Shown here piece after piece: positions 62,170 to 64,000 of a stretch of DNA of 64,000 nucleotides (position 1 is its first letter; each line of letters begins with the position of its first letter). The translations under genes and the position numbers were made by a program. The notes below the pieces were generated by a model. That model was not told the origin of the DNA, ran no database searches, and saw nothing but the letters and a program-made list of their open reading frames with translations. The stretch covers positions 17,954 through 81,953 of the forward strand of contig RCNN01000210.1 of the NCBI GenBank assembly GCA_003667245.1, in the 5' to 3' direction. The stretch is from Heterostelium multicystogenum (taxonomy: Eukaryota; Evosea; Eumycetozoa; Acytosteliales; Acytosteliaceae).

Positions 62170-63644
62170 TTGTTTGTATCATCTCTCAACGGAGATCAAC
62201 AGAAAGTGCAATCTCCTAAACGTAGTCAACTTGATAAATTACGTAATGTAGACGATGCACAAGATGAAAACAGACGACATCATTGATGAAGAATTTAAAT
62301 CTACACCAAAGCGAAAGCGAAAGTCAAAAACTGATCAACCTGCAAAAGCAAGAGCATCTATCGATAAGACTTATATGCCCACATTTAGAAAGTGGAGCTT
62401 GGGCATTTTAATTCGGTGCTTTAACCAATCAACATTCTATAACGATAAACCAGATTTGAGAAGAGTGATATTTTAGCCTTGGCTGTCCCCTATACTAATG
62501 CCAATCCTGAGACGTGTTGGAGTAGCATGAAGACACTGGAGAAACACGAAATTGTAAATCGTGTATCTGGTTCATTCCGACTGACAGCCAGGGGTTTGCA
62601 GATAGGGAAAAAAATCGATTACTTCAACCAACATGGAGAGGTTCTAGTTCCAACACAAGAAGATGGAACGACTGCAGATAATGACTTTGATATGATGTCG
62701 CTTGATATCGATGATAACGATCCTCATTCACTAGCAAACACTAGTACTGACAATCCCGATGCGGACCTGTACAATCTGAAGGATTGGAGTGATAGTGATG
62801 ACGATGTTATCAACTATATGCTTCACAATAGCCCACTTTCAAAAGAGCAAATGTCAAGCATTCGCAACACTAGTCTGGCTATCATCAGTGTTCAACTTCT
62901 GGTGGATAATCGTGAGATCAAGAAGGGACGGGATTGTTCAATCTTTTGCAAGGACTTAGTCGTATGAACATAGCGTATGACCTGCGGACACTCCCACTAG
63001 GCGATTTTTCTTTGGGTAGCAAAAGCATATAGTGCAGAGGATCCCACCAAATCACTGTTTGAAGTGGTGTTGAATGTAGTGGTGGAGCGGAAGCGGCTGT
63101 TCGACTTGAAAGAATCAACATAATGACGGAAGATACGCCCGAATACAGGCTTAAGATGTAATCAACAGAGTCTTCTACCTGGTCGAAGGAAACAACTCAC
63201 AGTCCCGTCATTCCTAAAAAATTTCTACGAACAGTGTATTGTAGAGACATCGCTCTATGATCATTTCCAAAAATAGCAACCGATAGCGAAATGAAACAGT
63301 GATATTTTTGAACAACATCCATAAGATGTTTGAAAAGGACGCACATTCCTATCTGACGGAGATGACATTTGACGACTTGTTGAAAAGGCCGAGCATGTGC
63401 CCATACAGGTCGGAGGCATATTTGCGCAGACACTCTTCACGATCCACGGCATGACTCAAGCCAAAGTCTCAGCCATCTTCAACCAAATACCCCACCCAAA
63501 AATCACTGTATTGACGCCTACATGCAACTCGAAAAGGCAGATACTTTCGAACGAGAGAACCTCCTATCGAATCTAACAACACCAGACCCACCCTTTACCG
63601 GCAATAGGCTCACAGCACTCAGCAAAGATATATCAACTATTTAA
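62170..63644 (+). CDS. mus81: MUS81 structure-specific endonuclease (catalytic subunit)
   Basis: Catalytic subunit of the MUS81-EME1 complex, which cuts 3'-flaps, replication forks and nicked Holliday junctions in the nucleus. The readable order is a charged N-terminal part (GDQQKVQSPKRSQLDKLRN, TPKRKRKSKTDQPAKARAS), a winged-helix region (SWGLL-equivalent KWSLGILI, TCWSSMKTLEKHEIV, GSFRLTARGLQIGKKI), an acidic linker, and the ERCC4 nuclease domain: VQLLVDNREIKKGRD, DLRTLPLGDF, WVAKAYSAED, then the catalytic VVERKRLFDL (ERKxxxD). The C-terminal HhH2 region reads VPIQVGGIFAQTLFTIHGMT and QAKVSAIFNQ. The stop is at 63642-63644 after LSKDISTI. Breaks lie near 62265 (extra A), 62408, 62470, 62955, 63012, 63125, 63280, 63390 and 63490. 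The true start is not resolved; the usual N-terminal HhH domain was not seen. Confidence 0.85.
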
Positions 63645-64000
63645 TATATAGGGGAACAATACTGAGATCTTAACTGTTCATACCATACCAACCACTTACA
63701 TTACACTCCAACCTTAGTATATGTATAGCATTGCATCGATAAGCACCAACTTTTGCCAATAATGACACCCACACAACAAATCATGTCATTACAACAAATT
63801 CATCATTGACTCACACACTGTCAGTTCCAGCAATATATTAATATTTCATTTTTATTTTAATTTAATTAATTTTTAAATTTAAATAATTGATTTAATTTAA
63901 ATGTGATGTTGATCTTCAATTTTAATTAGCAGTTTTATTTACAATTCTTTTATATTTACAGATAACTGTATCCACATTATTACTATAGTGTTTATACTGA
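63645..64000. other. Intergenic region at the right edge
   Basis: AT-rich 3' flank of MUS81, with AATTTAAAT-type tracts toward the end. No gene seen. Confidence 0.55.

Overview
The window looks like nuclear DNA of a dictyostelid social amoeba. Spacers are extremely A+T-rich with many TAA, CAA and TG microsatellites. Coding regions are compact, with short GTAAGT...AG introns, mostly 45-110 bp. Proteins carry Asn, Gln and Ser homopolymer runs, and the families present (RasGEF with a long low-complexity N-terminus, F-box/ankyrin, comitin-like lectin, Hsp20 with a Ser/Glu-rich insert) suit Dictyostelia. Many proteins are less N/Q-saturated than I would expect in D. discoideum, so a group 1-3 species is my guess; this is an inference.

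Layout: partial Ser/Gly-rich gene (1-326, -); amidase (1612-3665, +); F-box/ankyrin (3814-6190, -); 3.6 kb AT-rich spacer; RasGEF (9768-14136, +); TMEM86/YhhN-like (16129-17001, +); Pro/Gln-rich protein with a transglutaminase-like domain (17429-20101, +); a single-chain SbcD/Mre11-SbcC/Rad50-like protein with a mitochondrial-type presequence (20276-23586, +); D-amino-acid oxidase family with PTS1 (24049-25242, +); small unknown (25450-25872, -); broken secreted Pro-rich repeat gene (27663-30629, +); broken comitin-like lectin (31142-32031, +); ARF-like GTPase (32204-32904, -); eIF3e (35689-37746, +); mitochondrial RNA12/Yme2-like ATPase (38222-40527, +); Hsp20 (41031-41600, +); poly(A)-binding protein (42031-44346, -); cytosolic Hsp70 (45611-47536, -); ISCA2 (49015-49806, -); mitochondrial one-TM protein (50211-51084, +); CHID1-like GH18 protein (51367-52747, +); six-Cys secreted peptide (54877-55089, +); LRR plus charged-tail protein (55220-57368, -); ABCB6/HMT1-like transporter (57677-59796, -); SAM-like protein (60800-61732, +); MUS81 (62170-63644, +).

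Most of the longer genes are broken by single-base indels, very often in homopolymers, and this includes normally essential genes (eIF3e, Hsp70, PABP). Adjusting one base restores family-typical sequence at nearly every break. I therefore read most breaks as sequence errors in a draft assembly. I annotate whole gene spans and mark the break points. The lectin and Pro-rich secreted genes could still be real pseudogenes.

There is no operon logic, but themes recur: mitochondrial functions (the fused nuclease-ATPase, RNA12-like protein, ISCA2, a one-TM protein, possibly the ABCB6-like transporter), DNA repair (the fused protein and MUS81), and translation or proteostasis (eIF3e, PABP, Hsp70, Hsp20). 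The most striking item is the fusion of a Mre11/SbcD-type nuclease to a Rad50/SbcC-type ATPase in one putatively mitochondrial polypeptide. No tRNA, rRNA, CRISPR array or intact transposon was recognised.
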